Below, one piece after another: positions 21,395-31,149 of a stretch of 51,822 bases of DNA; positions within the stretch are counted from its first letter, which is position 1; each line of letters opens with the position of its first letter. This DNA is from Fragilaria crotonensis (lineage: Eukaryota; Bacillariophyta; Fragilariophyceae; Fragilariales; Fragilariaceae), in NCBI GenBank assembly GCA_022925895.1, contig JAKSYS010000447.1:1-51822 (forward strand), read 5' to 3'. The notes under the pieces were generated by a model. It was not told the DNA's origin. It saw only the letters and a program-made list of their open reading frames with translations, and did not search any database. The translations under genes and the position numbers were made by a program.

Positions 21395-22476
21395 CCTAAG
21401 GGGGCGGGCTGATTTCTATATAAAATTATTTCGGGGATAGATTTTTTTACTTGATACATCCGGTGGGATATTACTATGGGGAAACTTGCATCGGGTGTGT
21501 CTTTTTCAGCATTGGGTGGTACAATTACAAAGGAAGGGGTTACATCGGGTGGTACAGAGCTTTGCCCATAGAGGTCAGTATGTTGCCGTCATCATGTCAT
21601 CAGCAGCACAAACATACATTGCGGCACCATAATCATCCACAACAAATGAGTTCTTGAATTGGTAAGTTTTGTTTAAGCGTCTGCTTATAAACATTCTTTG
21701 CAGTGGCTGCAACGCTCTCAATAATGCTCGTTTCAGATTTGTAATTGGAGCATATTTAAGTTAAGAAACGGTCGGAAGTATGAAATTGGTCGCCATTCTT
21801 CACGTCTTAACAACGACCGAAAACTCCCAGATCCGGCTTGCAAATCGTTGTTTCCTTCGTCACCTGGTAAGTCTCGTTTCAAAGTCTTCTACTAACTAGT
21901 ATTCTTCGTATTGTAATGTACTCAAAAACGCTCGCTTCAGATTTGTAATTGAGTGACTGGGTGTCATGAAATTCATACTCCAACCACGACCGAAGATTTG
22001 GTTTCCGGTTCGCAAATCGTTGTTTCGTTTCAAAGTCTTCTACAAACTATTCTTTGTATTGTAATGTGCTCAAAAACGCTCGTTTCAGATTCGCAATTGA
22101 GTAAATTTTAGAAAAGTAATGGTTGGAAATGCGAAGTTGGGTGTCATGAAATTCATGCTCCAACCCCAACCGAAAATTTGGTTTCCGGTTCGCAAATCGT
22201 TGTATCTTTTGTCACCTGGTGCATCTCCTTTAAAAGTCTTTTACTTAACATTCTTTGTATTGTTTTATGATCACCAGCGCTTGTTTTAGATTTTTAATTG
22301 AGTAATCTCTAGCAAAGTTATGGTCGGAAATGCAATGAGGAGCATTGTTGGAGGTTCCGATTGTAGTAACATGCCGTGGCATCTCATACAAGTGAGTAAA
22401 AAAAATTCAGTACCGGTAGATAATCGGATAGTTAACTTTCTTACTGAATTAAGTCAAAAACCACTGAATTCAGTTA
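21395..22476 (+). mobile_element. CCTAAGG-family element d, leader plus tandem intron-like units
   Basis: It starts CCTAAGGGGGCGGGCTG with TATATAAAATTA as the TATA-like box. Iterons TACATCNGGTGG start at 21455, 21487, 21508 and 21541 (spacing 32, 21, 33). From 21655 to 22300 lie about four tandem units of about 200 bp. The clearest contains GTAAGT (21867), CTAAC and a TTCAG end (21940), which looks like a 74-nt intron. No long frame. Same plan as element a. Confidence 0.6.
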
Positions 22477-22735
22477 CCTAAGGAGAAGGGGCTGTTTCTA
22501 GATAAAAAGTCCTCAAGTATGAATGCCTGGTGGTACCGAGTTCCATACGACCAATGCAGTGTGAACAATCCTGGCAATGCTTTCCATTGGACTTGCTGTA
22601 TAAAAATCTATCTCACCCCATCCTCATCATGTTTACAAAAACAAATGCAATTGTTCTTGTGGATCACCCACCAGAGTTTGAACCGGTAACGCTTTTCACT
22701 TTCTCTCCCTAAGGCAAAGGGGTTCGAACTGGTTA
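22049..22735 (+). repeat. 687-bp segment duplicated at 30579-30669 plus 37921-38517
   Basis: The segment covers the end of element d, leader e and the first 28 bp of leader f. A direct copy lies immediately right of the poly(T)-tailed element that begins at 22736, and that copy is split by the copia element. I see about one indel (an extra T near 38022) between the copies, so the duplication is recent. Confidence 0.85.
22477..22735 (+). promoter_or_regulatory. CCTAAGG-family 5' fragments e and f
   Basis: Fragment e (22477-22707) has the CCTAAGGAGAAGGGG start and TAGATAAAAAG box but has lost most of its iterons: TGGTGGTACC near 22527 remains. Its ATG is at 22628 (FTKTNAIVLVDHPPEFEPV) and it stops at TTCACTTTCTCT, the same cut point as fragment c. 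Fragment f begins CCTAAGGCAAAGGGG at 22708 and is cut at 22735 by the poly(T)-tailed element. Confidence 0.65.
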
Positions 22736-23090
22736 TAAATTTACTCGTATCGTTTCTACGTACATAAGAGCACATCTAAAAGGATGAACGAAGGGTTTCC
22801 AGAACTCTTTCGTATCGACTCGACCATTGCCAACGGGACTTTATACTCCCACAATGATGCCAAAACAAACACAACAAAGAATGAGCGGAAGGGAGGCGCA
22901 AAAACTCATCGGTTGGATGGTGAATTTTCACCATCATCGTTCAATTCCTACACACTCTCATGGTATTCTCTCTACACAGTTGATCCACCCATTGTTGCAG
23001 CGAAATGTTCAGGAGTGAACGATACTGTGCACCTACCTACTACTGGTACCGTGAATGTACCTACCATGAGCAGCCTTCCTACCGTGCACC
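22736..23090 (+). repeat. Poly(T)-tailed repeat element X, left part
   Basis: This left part of an element of about 940 bp ends in the first units of the CCTACCGTG-type minisatellite (23030-23090), where a tyrosine-recombinase retroelement has inserted. The remainder is 29994-30578. The frame 22784-23245 (MNEGFPELFRIDSTIANG) is open across it but has no recognised motif. Confidence 0.6.
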
Positions 23091-23247
23091 TGGCATGTCC
23101 GAAGATCGGGAAAGGACGGGCAGTCGCCATCAGACAGACGAACACGAGACACAGACAGACGAACACCACGACACAACACAACACAAGATACGAATTGCTC
23201 ACAATCCGAACGAACTCGAATCGACAAAGACACTACTCTAGTTAATC
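23091..23247 (+). repeat. Split direct repeat A1
   Basis: Nearly identical to A2 (29453-29607), from TGGCATGTCCGAAGATCG to CTCTAGTTAATC. The only difference I see is a 2-bp length change in GGGAAAGG versus GAAAGG. Confidence 0.88.
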
Positions 23248-23284
23248 TGGCCTCTCCCCCGACCCGACTTGAACCACAGACGCA

Positions 23285-24957
23285 ATGGAGGGGTCAGACG
23301 ACGCTCGCTCACCGATGACGATGACCTTGACGTGGTTGGACGTTTTCAGGAAGCTCGACCAGTGGGAGGTCGTCGAAAAGCTCAGCGCTTTGAATTCGAA
23401 GACGAACTCGGTCAGTACAAATTCTACAGGATTCGTACACTTGTGCTCTCCGGAAGTCGCCCACCTTATGGTAAACACGCACGGAGTCATCCGACTCTTT
23501 CACCACTTCCACCACGACGCTGACGATGGACTCAACGACGGGACGAACGCCCTTTGGGCACTGATGGGGCTGGCGGCTTCGCCGCCGCCATGGCGGTCGA
23601 CACGAAACAGGTCGTAGAGCGACACATCGGAACGCCTTTTGATTGGTCGAGGATGCTCTCGTGGAATTCTACGTCGGACGTACTGGCGGCGATCAATGAA
23701 TCTCTGACGACACGTGCCCAGGTGTCAGGCGTCAGCACCGGAGCCACGCGCGAAGCCGAGCCAGCCGGCACCCTGCCGACTGCAACCAGAGGACGACCGA
23801 AGAAAGGAAGCGGAACGAAGCACCGGGCGAAGCCAAGCAAGCCAGTCGAAGCGAGCGAGGACGACACAGACGACGTCACGGTCGTCGGGTTCACGATGAA
23901 GCCCACCGTCCCGGTGCCGGCCTTCATCGCAGCCGCCATCATGGACACTTACGTCACCGCGCCAGAGGAGCTCGCCCTACTGATCGTCAACGCCATTAAA
24001 CAGAGAGCGAGCGAGGACCCAGACCCGTCCAGAGCAACCATCCGCGCGGAGGCAGCCTCTTACATCCCGCGGTGGGTCCTCAGCGTAGCGGTAAACTCGA
24101 GGAGGACCCGGGACCGACAAAGCGAGGTGGCGGCATCAAACGCATACTCCAAACGATCGGACGAATGGGCGAAATCGCTACACCTCAAGCATCTGGCGGT
24201 CAGAGCTAGGAGCCTCATTCGGACGGACGACCATGCCAGCACGCCAGGACGCACAGAGGACGCCATTCGAAACCTGTCAACGTTACTGGAGCGACAGGCA
24301 GCAAACGCAGCGACCTCGTCCCCCCAAACGTCGAAGACAGGCTTTGACTCTTTCCCGCCGTCGACGAAACGAATGGTCCTTTTCGTGTCCGAAAGGGACG
24401 CCGACAGGATGATTCGCAGCCGCCCGGTCCAGTCTTTCTCGGACATCCTGACGCTTAGCAACGTGGCCTACGTACAAAACCACATCCACCACTTCTTGAG
24501 GAACACCAAAGGTCGAGACGCGTTCATTCCCATGGGCTTCTGCGCCGCAATCCGCACCGCTTCTTTCACGGCCGACACACCTGACCGGCCAGGGGCCTTC
24601 AGCCTCTTCTGTTGCGGTCCCCAGACGTTCGCCCGAGCAGCAGCGATCGGGCGAGAAGCCTCTGATCACGCCAGCACCCTTGTGCAAATGCAACTCAAGA
24701 CGACCGACACGACCACGGGCTTCTCGGAGAAGGACATCAAGAGCATGACAAAACTCAACTTCACGGTGCCGAAAGATTTTCACGAACTCGCGCGGCTTAT
24801 CGAGAACATGAGCGGAGTGCTGGAGCTCCTTTCGGAGCCAATTCCCGCTCACACACATGTTGGACGAGTGGAGCCGTTTCCTGACCAGGGCGGTCGGCTC
24901 CACACTGGCGACGCCCGCCAGCTAGCGCACGCTGACCCTCAGCCGCGTGCAGGTTAG
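23285..24957 (+). pseudogene. DIRS-like Gag, N-terminal and central part
   Basis: Two frames make up this part: 23285-23617 (VFRKLDQWEVVEKLSAL...) and 23554-24957 (467 codons), joined by a frame change near 23570. The central part is helical with an acidic, polar linker (EASEDDTDDVTVVGF). Near its end the sense shifts again at about 24850: the other frame reads MLDEWSRFLTRAVGSTLA and runs into 24947-25483. Assignment as Gag rests on its place upstream of RT and on the zinc finger that follows. The role would be assembly of the retroelement particle and RNA binding. Confidence 0.6.
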
Positions 24958-25483
24958 GTTGGTTCATCGAAAACGCATGCAACAATACCTAGTTCTCTGC
25001 GCTGGAGTCGAACACGAGGACGAGATCAACCCAGCACTCCTAGAATTCAGGTCCACCCGGCAGCAGTTGGAGGACGGCGCCTTTGTCTTCCCGGCCTGCG
25101 ACTTCCTCAAGGAGCGGCTGGGACGTGGAGTCGACCAAAAGGGCGACTCGCAGCCTGTAGCCGCCGCCGGGAGCGCTCGAGCCGGACGTCGCGGGCAACC
25201 CGCGGACGCAGTCACAAACCCACAGCAGGACCTTTTCCCGAGAGACGCGAACGACACTTGGCAGGTGTTCCTCGATCACGTCCGAAGTGGAGGACCGATC
25301 CCGAACATGTGCTGCAGGTGGCACCTAAACGGGAAGTGCGTCAAGAGCTGTTTCTTGAGCGCCTCGCACGTCGCCCTCACGACCGAACAGACGACCGCCG
25401 TACGAGCGTGGATAGAGCAGTGCCGGGCGCGCATGCGCCGCCCTCGTCCGACGCGACGCCGCCCAGCAAGAAAACAAAATTAG
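24947..25483 (+). pseudogene. DIRS-like Gag, C-terminal zinc-finger part
   Basis: After the frame change this 178-codon frame carries MCCRWHLNGKCVKSCFLSASH, spacing C-x3-H-x4-C-x3-C-x5-H. That is the finger found at the C terminus of many DIRS-type Gag proteins and is expected to bind nucleic acid. A basic tail (RMRRPRPTRRRPARKQN) follows, then a stop. A Pro/Arg-rich stretch, readable in several frames, bridges to the RT gene at 25963. Confidence 0.65.
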
Positions 25484-25962
25484 GACCCTCTGCATCTGCT
25501 TACTTCCAGCCCGCCTTCGTCGCACAGCCGTCGCAATGGGCGTTCGACCAGGAACGGTCGACGGCCGAGTTCCACAACAGACGCCACGTAGGACGCCCCG
25601 GACTTTATCGGAATCTGCCGCCCGAGACAGTCCCGCGGGAACCCACGCGCACGAACCTTCTCGCCCCGCCACGTCGCCGACGCCCCGCATCTCGCCAGCC
25701 CGCGACGACCCGTCACGAAACGAAGTCGGGCCTGAGCGCTACGCTCCCGCCCTCGACTCGCCACCGACCGACCACCCGTGGCGCGCGCATTGTCGCCCGG
25801 AGACGCCCACGACGCGCCGACATCAGCCCTCGCAGACACGCCACGCCCGCTTCCCGGTAAGTTCCCATCGTTGGTGCCATTGCCGACGATCCCGCTCCCG
25901 AACGTCGACTCGCCGTTCCCACGACTCCCGAACCACGCCTGGCCGATGCCCTTGCCACTATT

Positions 25963-27327
25963 TTGCACTCCGGCCAACCGCGCACCCACGCGACGGAGTT
26001 TCGCTTCGACTGGACGCACGACGCCGCCCGCCACAACCTCGCGGTGCTCAAACGGTACGCCCTCGACCTCGACGCCGCCCTTCGGGCCCAGCCGTTCAGC
26101 GCCCTGACGCCGGGATCCGAGTTTCGCCCCACCGAACTTCTCGCCCCGCTCCTGTCCGCCCACCCCCTCTGGCCGCGTTTTCAGGAGCGCATCTCCGAAG
26201 GGGCCGAGTTCCCGCTTCGCGAGATCTCGGATTCTGACCGCCTCGCGGACGTGCGCGCCAACTTAGCTCGCGGCAATCACAAATCGGCCCGAGGCCACGA
26301 GGCAAAGTTGATATCCATGCTGAAGGACGAAGCCTCAAGGGGTTGGCAGCTACCACTGCCGCGAGAAGCCGCCTTAGAGATCAAGGGATGCGAGGTCGCG
26401 CCTCTGGGGATGGTCGCGCAGACGTCGATCGACGAGAAAGGAAATTCAATAGAGAAACTCCGACTGACACATGACCAGTCATTCAGCCCGAGCGGAGTGG
26501 CAGGACGAAGCGTAAATGAACGCGTGGACACATCCCAACTGACAGAAGCACGTTTCGGAAAAGCATTCAGCAGACTCATGTACCACATCTCGTTCCTGCG
26601 CCAACTATGGCCAGACGAGCCTATCTGGATGACGAAGGTCGACTGCAAATCCGCCTACAGACGAATCCATCTCAAAGCAGCCACAGCCATGAAGTCCTGC
26701 ACGAGTATCGACGACCTGCTGTTAGTGGCGCTGAGGATGACGTTCGGTGGAGCGCCAAACCCATCGCAATGGAGCGACGTGTCGGAGATGATCACGGACT
26801 TGGCAAACGACCTTGTCCGCAGGGACGACTGGGATCCGAGCGTCTACCACTCGCCGCACCAGCACCTCCTGGACACCGAAGGGGCAGTGGACAATGACAA
26901 AGGGTCGGTCGACAAAATGAGTGTTTTCGGCAAGGCGGACTACTTCGCAGTGAACTATCCACCCTACGACGACCTCCCTCGCTTCGACTGCTACCTGGAC
27001 GACATTTTTGGGGCCTTCAACCCCCGCGACGCAGAAAAGAGCGCTGCCGCGATCCCGCTGGCGCTCCACCTGGTCGGGAGGCCTTGCGACCCCGAGGTTA
27101 AGGAGACTTTTCCCAGAGACGATATCCTTGCGATCCCAAAGTTCCTGGCCGAGGCCAAACCATCCGAGAGGAAGATGATCCTCGGATGGATCGTGGACAC
27201 ACGCCGCTTCGTCGTCGCACTGCCTCACGATAAGCACATGAGCTGGACGCAAGCCGTTGACAGGATGCTGACGCACAGACATGCCTTCGTGACGACGAGA
27301 CCTAGAGACGACCCTCGGACGTTTTAG
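25963..27327 (+). pseudogene. DIRS-like reverse transcriptase
   Basis: The 454-codon frame contains the RT signature in order: WMTKVDCKSAYRRIHL (motif A, catalytic Asp), LRMTFGGAPNPSQWS (motif B), RFDCYLDDIFGAFN (motif C, catalytic Asp pair) and RKMILGWIVDTRRF (motif D/E region). This spacing is that of DIRS and Gypsy-like RTs. Translation drops out at 27327. A frame change at about 27298 restores DLETTLGRFSHAAYVIPYA, which joins the RNase H part. The start is uncertain because the preceding 480 bp are readable in three frames. Confidence 0.88.
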
Positions 27328-28366
27328 CCACGCCGCCTACGTCATCCCTTACGCAAGACACTTTATGGGAAGGCTATACAAGGCCTGCGAGCGTTCGAAG
27401 CAGGCCGGGAAGGCGAGACTGACCAAACCCCAACTGGACGACCTGATTCTGTGGAAGGCTTTCCTTCAGAAGGCGTCGCGAGGTATCTCGATCAACAGGC
27501 TGGTTTGCCGGTGGCCGACGCGCATAGTGAGGGTGGACGCATGCCCACAAGGCATCGGAGGCTACTGCCTCAAGAGCGGCCTGGCGTGGCGATATCAGCT
27601 ACCAGAGCACCTGCTGGGGCGAGCGACCCTAAACACTCTCGAGTTCCTTGCTGCCTTTGTGGGGATGATCGTGGAATTCCACGAAGGGGCCGCGTGGACG
27701 GACGAAGACGTTCTGCTCAGTCAGGGAGACAGCACCTCAGCAGCGGGATGGCTTGCTAAGTCGAACTTCAACGACGATTGTCCGCTTCACCTGACGATAG
27801 CCCGAGCGTTCGCTGATTTCTGCCTCACGCACGAGATAGACCACTACACGCAGTGGTTCCCCGGGAAAGAGAACAAGGTGGCGGACATGCTCTCCCGAGA
27901 TTTCGCTCTAGACGACGCGGCACTGACAGACTTGATCACGAAAACTGCTCACCGTTTGTTCCACAGAACTTCAGGATCATCCCTTTGCGGCCAGCCCTTA
28001 TTTCGCAGATTGAGGCTGGCTGCAGCTGCTGCCCAAAACGCAGCTCTTGCCGACTCAACCCGTGCCAAGCGCGATAGCAGCTGGCGCTGTTACGAAAGAT
28101 TCCTCGGACGAATCGACGGAGTCGGAGGGAGCCTTTCTCCAAGGACTCGGACGAGAAGCGAAAGCAGAAACGTTCGCCTGCTTCGCCGCCGCCCTTCGGG
28201 ACGGACGGCTTCGCCCCGACAACCTCAGGAAGCTGGCAATGGACCCTTGTCCGGTTCCATTCGTGCCACCCTCGACGGTGTGGCTCAGGCCTTCAGGCTT
28301 AACAAATTTGAGAGCCCAATCCACGACGCCGCCGGACGACTCGACCCCTTCTGGCTTTACAACTGA
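27302..28366 (+). pseudogene. DIRS-like RNase H and start of recombinase
   Basis: Reading in this frame from about 27302 gives LETTLGRFSHAAYVIPYARH, the standard RT-RNase H linker of DIRS elements. It is followed by VRVDACPQGIGGY (first catalytic Asp), NTLEFLAAF (Glu), LSQGDSTSAAGWL (Asp) and HYTQWFPGKENKVADMLSRD. After about 28030 it becomes LADSTRAKRDSSWRCYERFLG, the N-terminal SAM-like region of the tyrosine recombinase. The frame changes near 28110. Confidence 0.85.
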
Positions 28367-28508
28367 AACGTTACGCCGACGAGGACCCAGGACCTACCCC
28401 ACAGCAGGCGCTGCCGTTAGAGGTGATTCAAAGGTTCGATCCTGGGCAAGAAACGAGACGGACATCGCTATTGGACAACTTGTGGTGGTCGCGTTCTTTT
28501 CGCCATGA
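28047..28508 (+). pseudogene. Tyrosine recombinase, N-terminal core-binding part
   Basis: From about 28112 this frame continues the recombinase (SEGAFLQGLGREAKAETFACFAAALRDGRL, then ETDIAIGQLVVVAFF) and stops in SP* at 28508. The next frame starts MRSCEYS, the box I region with the first catalytic Arg. The two frames are separated by a single base in a short T run (TTCTTTTCGCC). Confidence 0.7.
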
Positions 28509-29260
28509 GGTCGTGCGAATATTCCGATGTCGGAAGCCGACGGACGACATCAGTGATCAGAGTGGACGACGTTCGTTTCCGACAGAAGGGACAGGACCTG
28601 CAGACAACCGACCGAGGACAACTGGAGAATGCCGACACCGTGTCGATCACCTTCCGGCGACAAAAGAACGGGGACAAAGGCGCGACAGTGACTCAGCATC
28701 GAAACGACAGGCAGGGACAAACGGACATCTGCCCCGTCCGCGTGCTAGCGGACCTGACGACGAGGGTACGGAGTTACGATTGCCATTCACGGACGAACCC
28801 GAAGATTAACGCCGTCAGGACGCAGGACTCAGACGAACCCCAACACATCTCTTCCAAGTCCATACTGAGGCAGCTCAGGATGGCGACGACTCTCGCAGGG
28901 GAGGAGAGGCTTGGCCTCCAGGCGAGTGGCATCGGCACTCACTCGATCAGATCAGGCGCCGCGATGGCCATGCACCTCGCCGGAGTTCCAAGTGAGACGA
29001 TTCAGATGGTGGGGAGGTGGCGAAGCCAGACGTTCATGAGATACCTCCGAATTCAAGTGCCGGACTCGACACTCGGAGTAGCCGCACGCATGACGAGTCG
29101 ACAATCTTTCTACACGATCGCCCCAGATTCTGCGGACGAACGACAACCGGAAAATGGCGGAAACCAGGTCGACTCACAATCGCGCGACGGACCCCCGCTA
29201 GATAACTATCACGGGACCGACACCGCGAGACGAACCAGGAGAGAGAGACAAAACTATTAG
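28505..29260 (+). CDS. Tyrosine recombinase catalytic domain
   Basis: This domain would integrate the circular cDNA. The catalytic set is visible: R in AMRSCEYS (box I), H-x-x-R in GTHSIRSGAAMAMHLAG (box II), and GRWRSQTFMRYLRI with the likely nucleophile Tyr. The C terminus (about 70 residues) is polar and overlaps repeat B1. The frame is intact over 251 codons, but its N-terminal part is in another frame. Copies of its 3' end occur at 29696-29760 (repeat B2) and, deleted, at 39420-39738. Confidence 0.85.
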   Translation: MRSCEYSDVGSRRTTSVIRVDDVRFRQKGQDLQTTDRGQLENADTVSITFRRQKNGDKGATVTQHRNDRQGQTDICPVRVLADLTTRVRSYDCHSRTNPKINAVRTQDSDEPQHISSKSILRQLRMATTLAGEERLGLQASGIGTHSIRSGAAMAMHLAGVPSETIQMVGRWRSQTFMRYLRIQVPDSTLGVAARMTSRQSFYTIAPDSADERQPENGGNQVDSQSRDGPPLDNYHGTDTARRTRRERQNY

Positions 29261-29453
29261 GACCAGATTCCGATGCCATCTATTTATTTCTACTAGTCTC
29301 ACGAGCACAAAAGAGAAACGAGAATGACCACAGACAACACACGAATCGACGCGACAGTGCGCGAGACAACGGTACGACGAAACCACGAAGCAGACGACTC
29401 ATCCGACTAAACGGACTTAGAGAAATTTGGACAAGACTCGGAATTTATTTCGT
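29156..29453 (+). repeat. Split direct repeat B1
   Basis: The 298 bp appear identical to B2 (29696-29993). The repeat includes the last codons and stop of the recombinase gene and ends GGAATTTATTTCGT at the junction with A2. Confidence 0.9.
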
Positions 29454-29607
29454 GGCATGTCCGAAGATCGAAAGGACGGGCAGTCGCCATCAGACAGACG
29501 AACACGAGACACAGACAGACGAACACCACGACACAACACAACACAAGATACGAATTGCTCACAATCCGAACGAACTCGAATCGACAAAGACACTACTCTA
29601 GTTAATC
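29453..29607 (+). repeat. Split direct repeat A2
   Basis: Second copy of A1. The T at 29453 is shared with the end of B1, so it may lie in the recombination core. An 88-bp unique spacer (29608-29695) separates A2 from B2. Confidence 0.88.
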
Positions 29608-29695
29608 CCACCCACCCACACCTCCTCTCCTGGCCCGATGCCTAGGTTCATCGGCGCCCCTGGCGCCGGTTACCTCCTGGCCATGCTCTGCATGG

Positions 29696-29993
29696 GGCGG
29701 AAACCAGGTCGACTCACAATCGCGCGACGGACCCCCGCTAGATAACTATCACGGGACCGACACCGCGAGACGAACCAGGAGAGAGAGACAAAACTATTAG
29801 GACCAGATTCCGATGCCATCTATTTATTTCTACTAGTCTCACGAGCACAAAAGAGAAACGAGAATGACCACAGACAACACACGAATCGACGCGACAGTGC
29901 GCGAGACAACGGTACGACGAAACCACGAAGCAGACGACTCATCCGACTAAACGGACTTAGAGAAATTTGGACAAGACTCGGAATTTATTTCGT
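29696..29993 (+). repeat. Split direct repeat B2, right end of the DIRS-like element
   Basis: Copy of B1. Its right end is followed by ACCTACTGCG, the resumed target minisatellite. The antisense frames in B1, B2 and at 39676 repeat only because the DNA repeats. Confidence 0.9.
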
Positions 29994-30578
29994 ACCTACT
30001 GCGAACCTGCCTACCGTGACCCTGCCTACCGTGACCCTGCCTACCGTGACCCTGCCTACCGTGACCCTGCCTACCGTGACACTGCCTACCGTGACCCGGC
30101 CTACCGTAACCCTGCCTACCGTAACCCTGCCTACCATGAACCCAACCATCCAGTATGAGTACTCCAAGTACACCCTTGTTCAGCAATGTGACTACCCTCC
30201 TATTCAGTATTGCAAGTACACACCTTTCCAGTACTCCACCAAGAACACACCTACCCCTATTCAGTACTCAAAGTACACCCATATCCAGTACTCCGAGTGC
30301 AACCCTGTCCAACACTCCAAGTGCTACACGAACCCACCTCCCAGCATGAACAAGCATATGTTTTTCCATGAGCAGTATTGTTTGGAACCCTTCTTTCCTC
30401 ATTTTAGCCATCCTCCCTACATCACATTGGGATAGTTCTCATCTTCAGTGGCACCTCCCAGGTGCCTTTTTCTCTGTTGGCCGTGCTCCCTCGGGGGTCG
30501 TGTCTAACCGTGTGGGTCGAGTGTCTCCAATCATAGGCACCGCGGCAGCACATAAAATAGATGTTAGGTTTTTTTTTT
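29994..30578 (+). repeat. Poly(T)-tailed repeat element X, right part
   Basis: Begins with 15-bp minisatellite units (CCTACCGTGACCCTG, about nine copies to 30137). A second degenerate series built on CAGTACTCCAAGTACACC follows (30150-30325). FFPHFSHPPY coding-like text near 30395-30425 matches element copy 1. It ends with the family tail GCGGCAGCACATAAAATAG and a T run to 30578. The frame 30016-30435 is open across it, probably because the unit length is a multiple of three. Confidence 0.7.
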
Positions 30579-30669
30579 ATTCTTTGTATTGTAATGTGCT
30601 CAAAAACGCTCGTTTCAGATTCGCAATTGAGTAAATTTTAGAAAAGTAATGGTTGGAAATGCGAAGTTG
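30579..30669 (+). repeat. Second copy of the 687-bp segment, left part
   Basis: Matches 22049-22139. It ends in AGTTG (30665-30669), the 5-bp duplication made by the copia insertion. The copy resumes at 37921. Confidence 0.9.
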
Positions 30670-31084
30670 TGTGAGACCCTCTCTAGTACGGCAGATCCAC
30701 AAACCTTGACCCGCTTGGGAGTCGGGTTAGTGCGGAACCGACGGGAACAGAAGAGAGGGAACACGACAACACAATGAACAAGAGCGTGGCGATGTTGAGA
30801 GGTGCGCGTCGCAAAGGGGTCGATGTCGGTGATGGTGATGTCGTGTGTCGTTGGCGTGGACGAAGCAATAACTGTACCTCTTCACCCTTACGATCGTAGA
30901 CCGGCAAGAATGCAGTGGAGGTAATAGTTTTAAGCTAAGTTAGAAGTTGTGTGCCGATGAAGTACACCGGCTTAAACTATACTAGTCGGAGTGGCGCGTC
31001 ATACAAGACACGACCATAGATGGTATACTGTGCGCAGTTGAACAATAGCACAGTATCCAAGAATGTAGGAGATATGCACTGACA
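30670..31084 (-). repeat. Copia 3' LTR
   Basis: Begins TGTGAGACCC and ends TGCACTGACA on the plus strand. Identical by eye to 37501-37915. The 74-codon frame inside it occurs in both LTRs and is not a gene. Confidence 0.95.
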
Positions 31085-31096
31085 CACTCCCCCATT
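31085..31096 (-). other. Copia polypurine tract
   Basis: The minus strand reads AATGGGGGAGTG directly before the 3' LTR, the expected primer for plus-strand DNA synthesis. Confidence 0.75.
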
Positions 31097-31149
31097 GTAA
31101 GCCGAGGCATGCAATGAGCAACAGAAGTGCATCTTGATAGAGAAGAACA

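Larger units (their letters stand above)
23091..29993 (+). mobile_element. DIRS-order tyrosine-recombinase retrotransposon with split direct repeats (PAT/Ngaro-like layout)
   Basis: The 6.9-kb element has the order A1 (23091-23247), gag, RT-RNase H, tyrosine recombinase, B1 (29156-29453), A2 (29453-29607), B2 (29696-29993). This A1...B1-A2-B2 plan of split direct repeats is the hallmark of PAT/Ngaro-type DIRS elements. No target duplication is seen, as expected for recombinase insertion: the flanks 23090 and 29994 rejoin within a CCTACCGTG minisatellite. The interior is visibly GC-richer than its surroundings. Frame changes near 23570, 24850, 27298, 28100 and 28500 disrupt the genes, so the copy is probably inactive unless some are assembly errors. 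Confidence 0.85.

Noticed and set aside
16838-22476. Helitron as an explanation for the CCTAAGG elements
   Set aside because: There is no Rep (HUH) motif, the helicase is SF2 RecQ-like rather than SF1 Pif1-like, and starts are CCTAAGG rather than TC. The 3' hairpin and one-way truncation keep a rolling-circle mechanism open, but not a standard Helitron.
29198-29386. 62-codon antisense frame found three times (also 29738 and 39676)
   Set aside because: It is a by-product of repeat B1/B2 and the DIRS derivative.
30016-30435. 139-codon frame with TLPTV repeats as a structural protein
   Set aside because: The 15-bp unit keeps several frames open on both strands (including YRDPAYRDP and VGRVTVGRV), so openness is not evidence of coding.
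30683-30907. 74-codon frame, repeated at 37514-37738, as a gene pair
   Set aside because: It lies within the two copies of the copia LTR and repeats with them.
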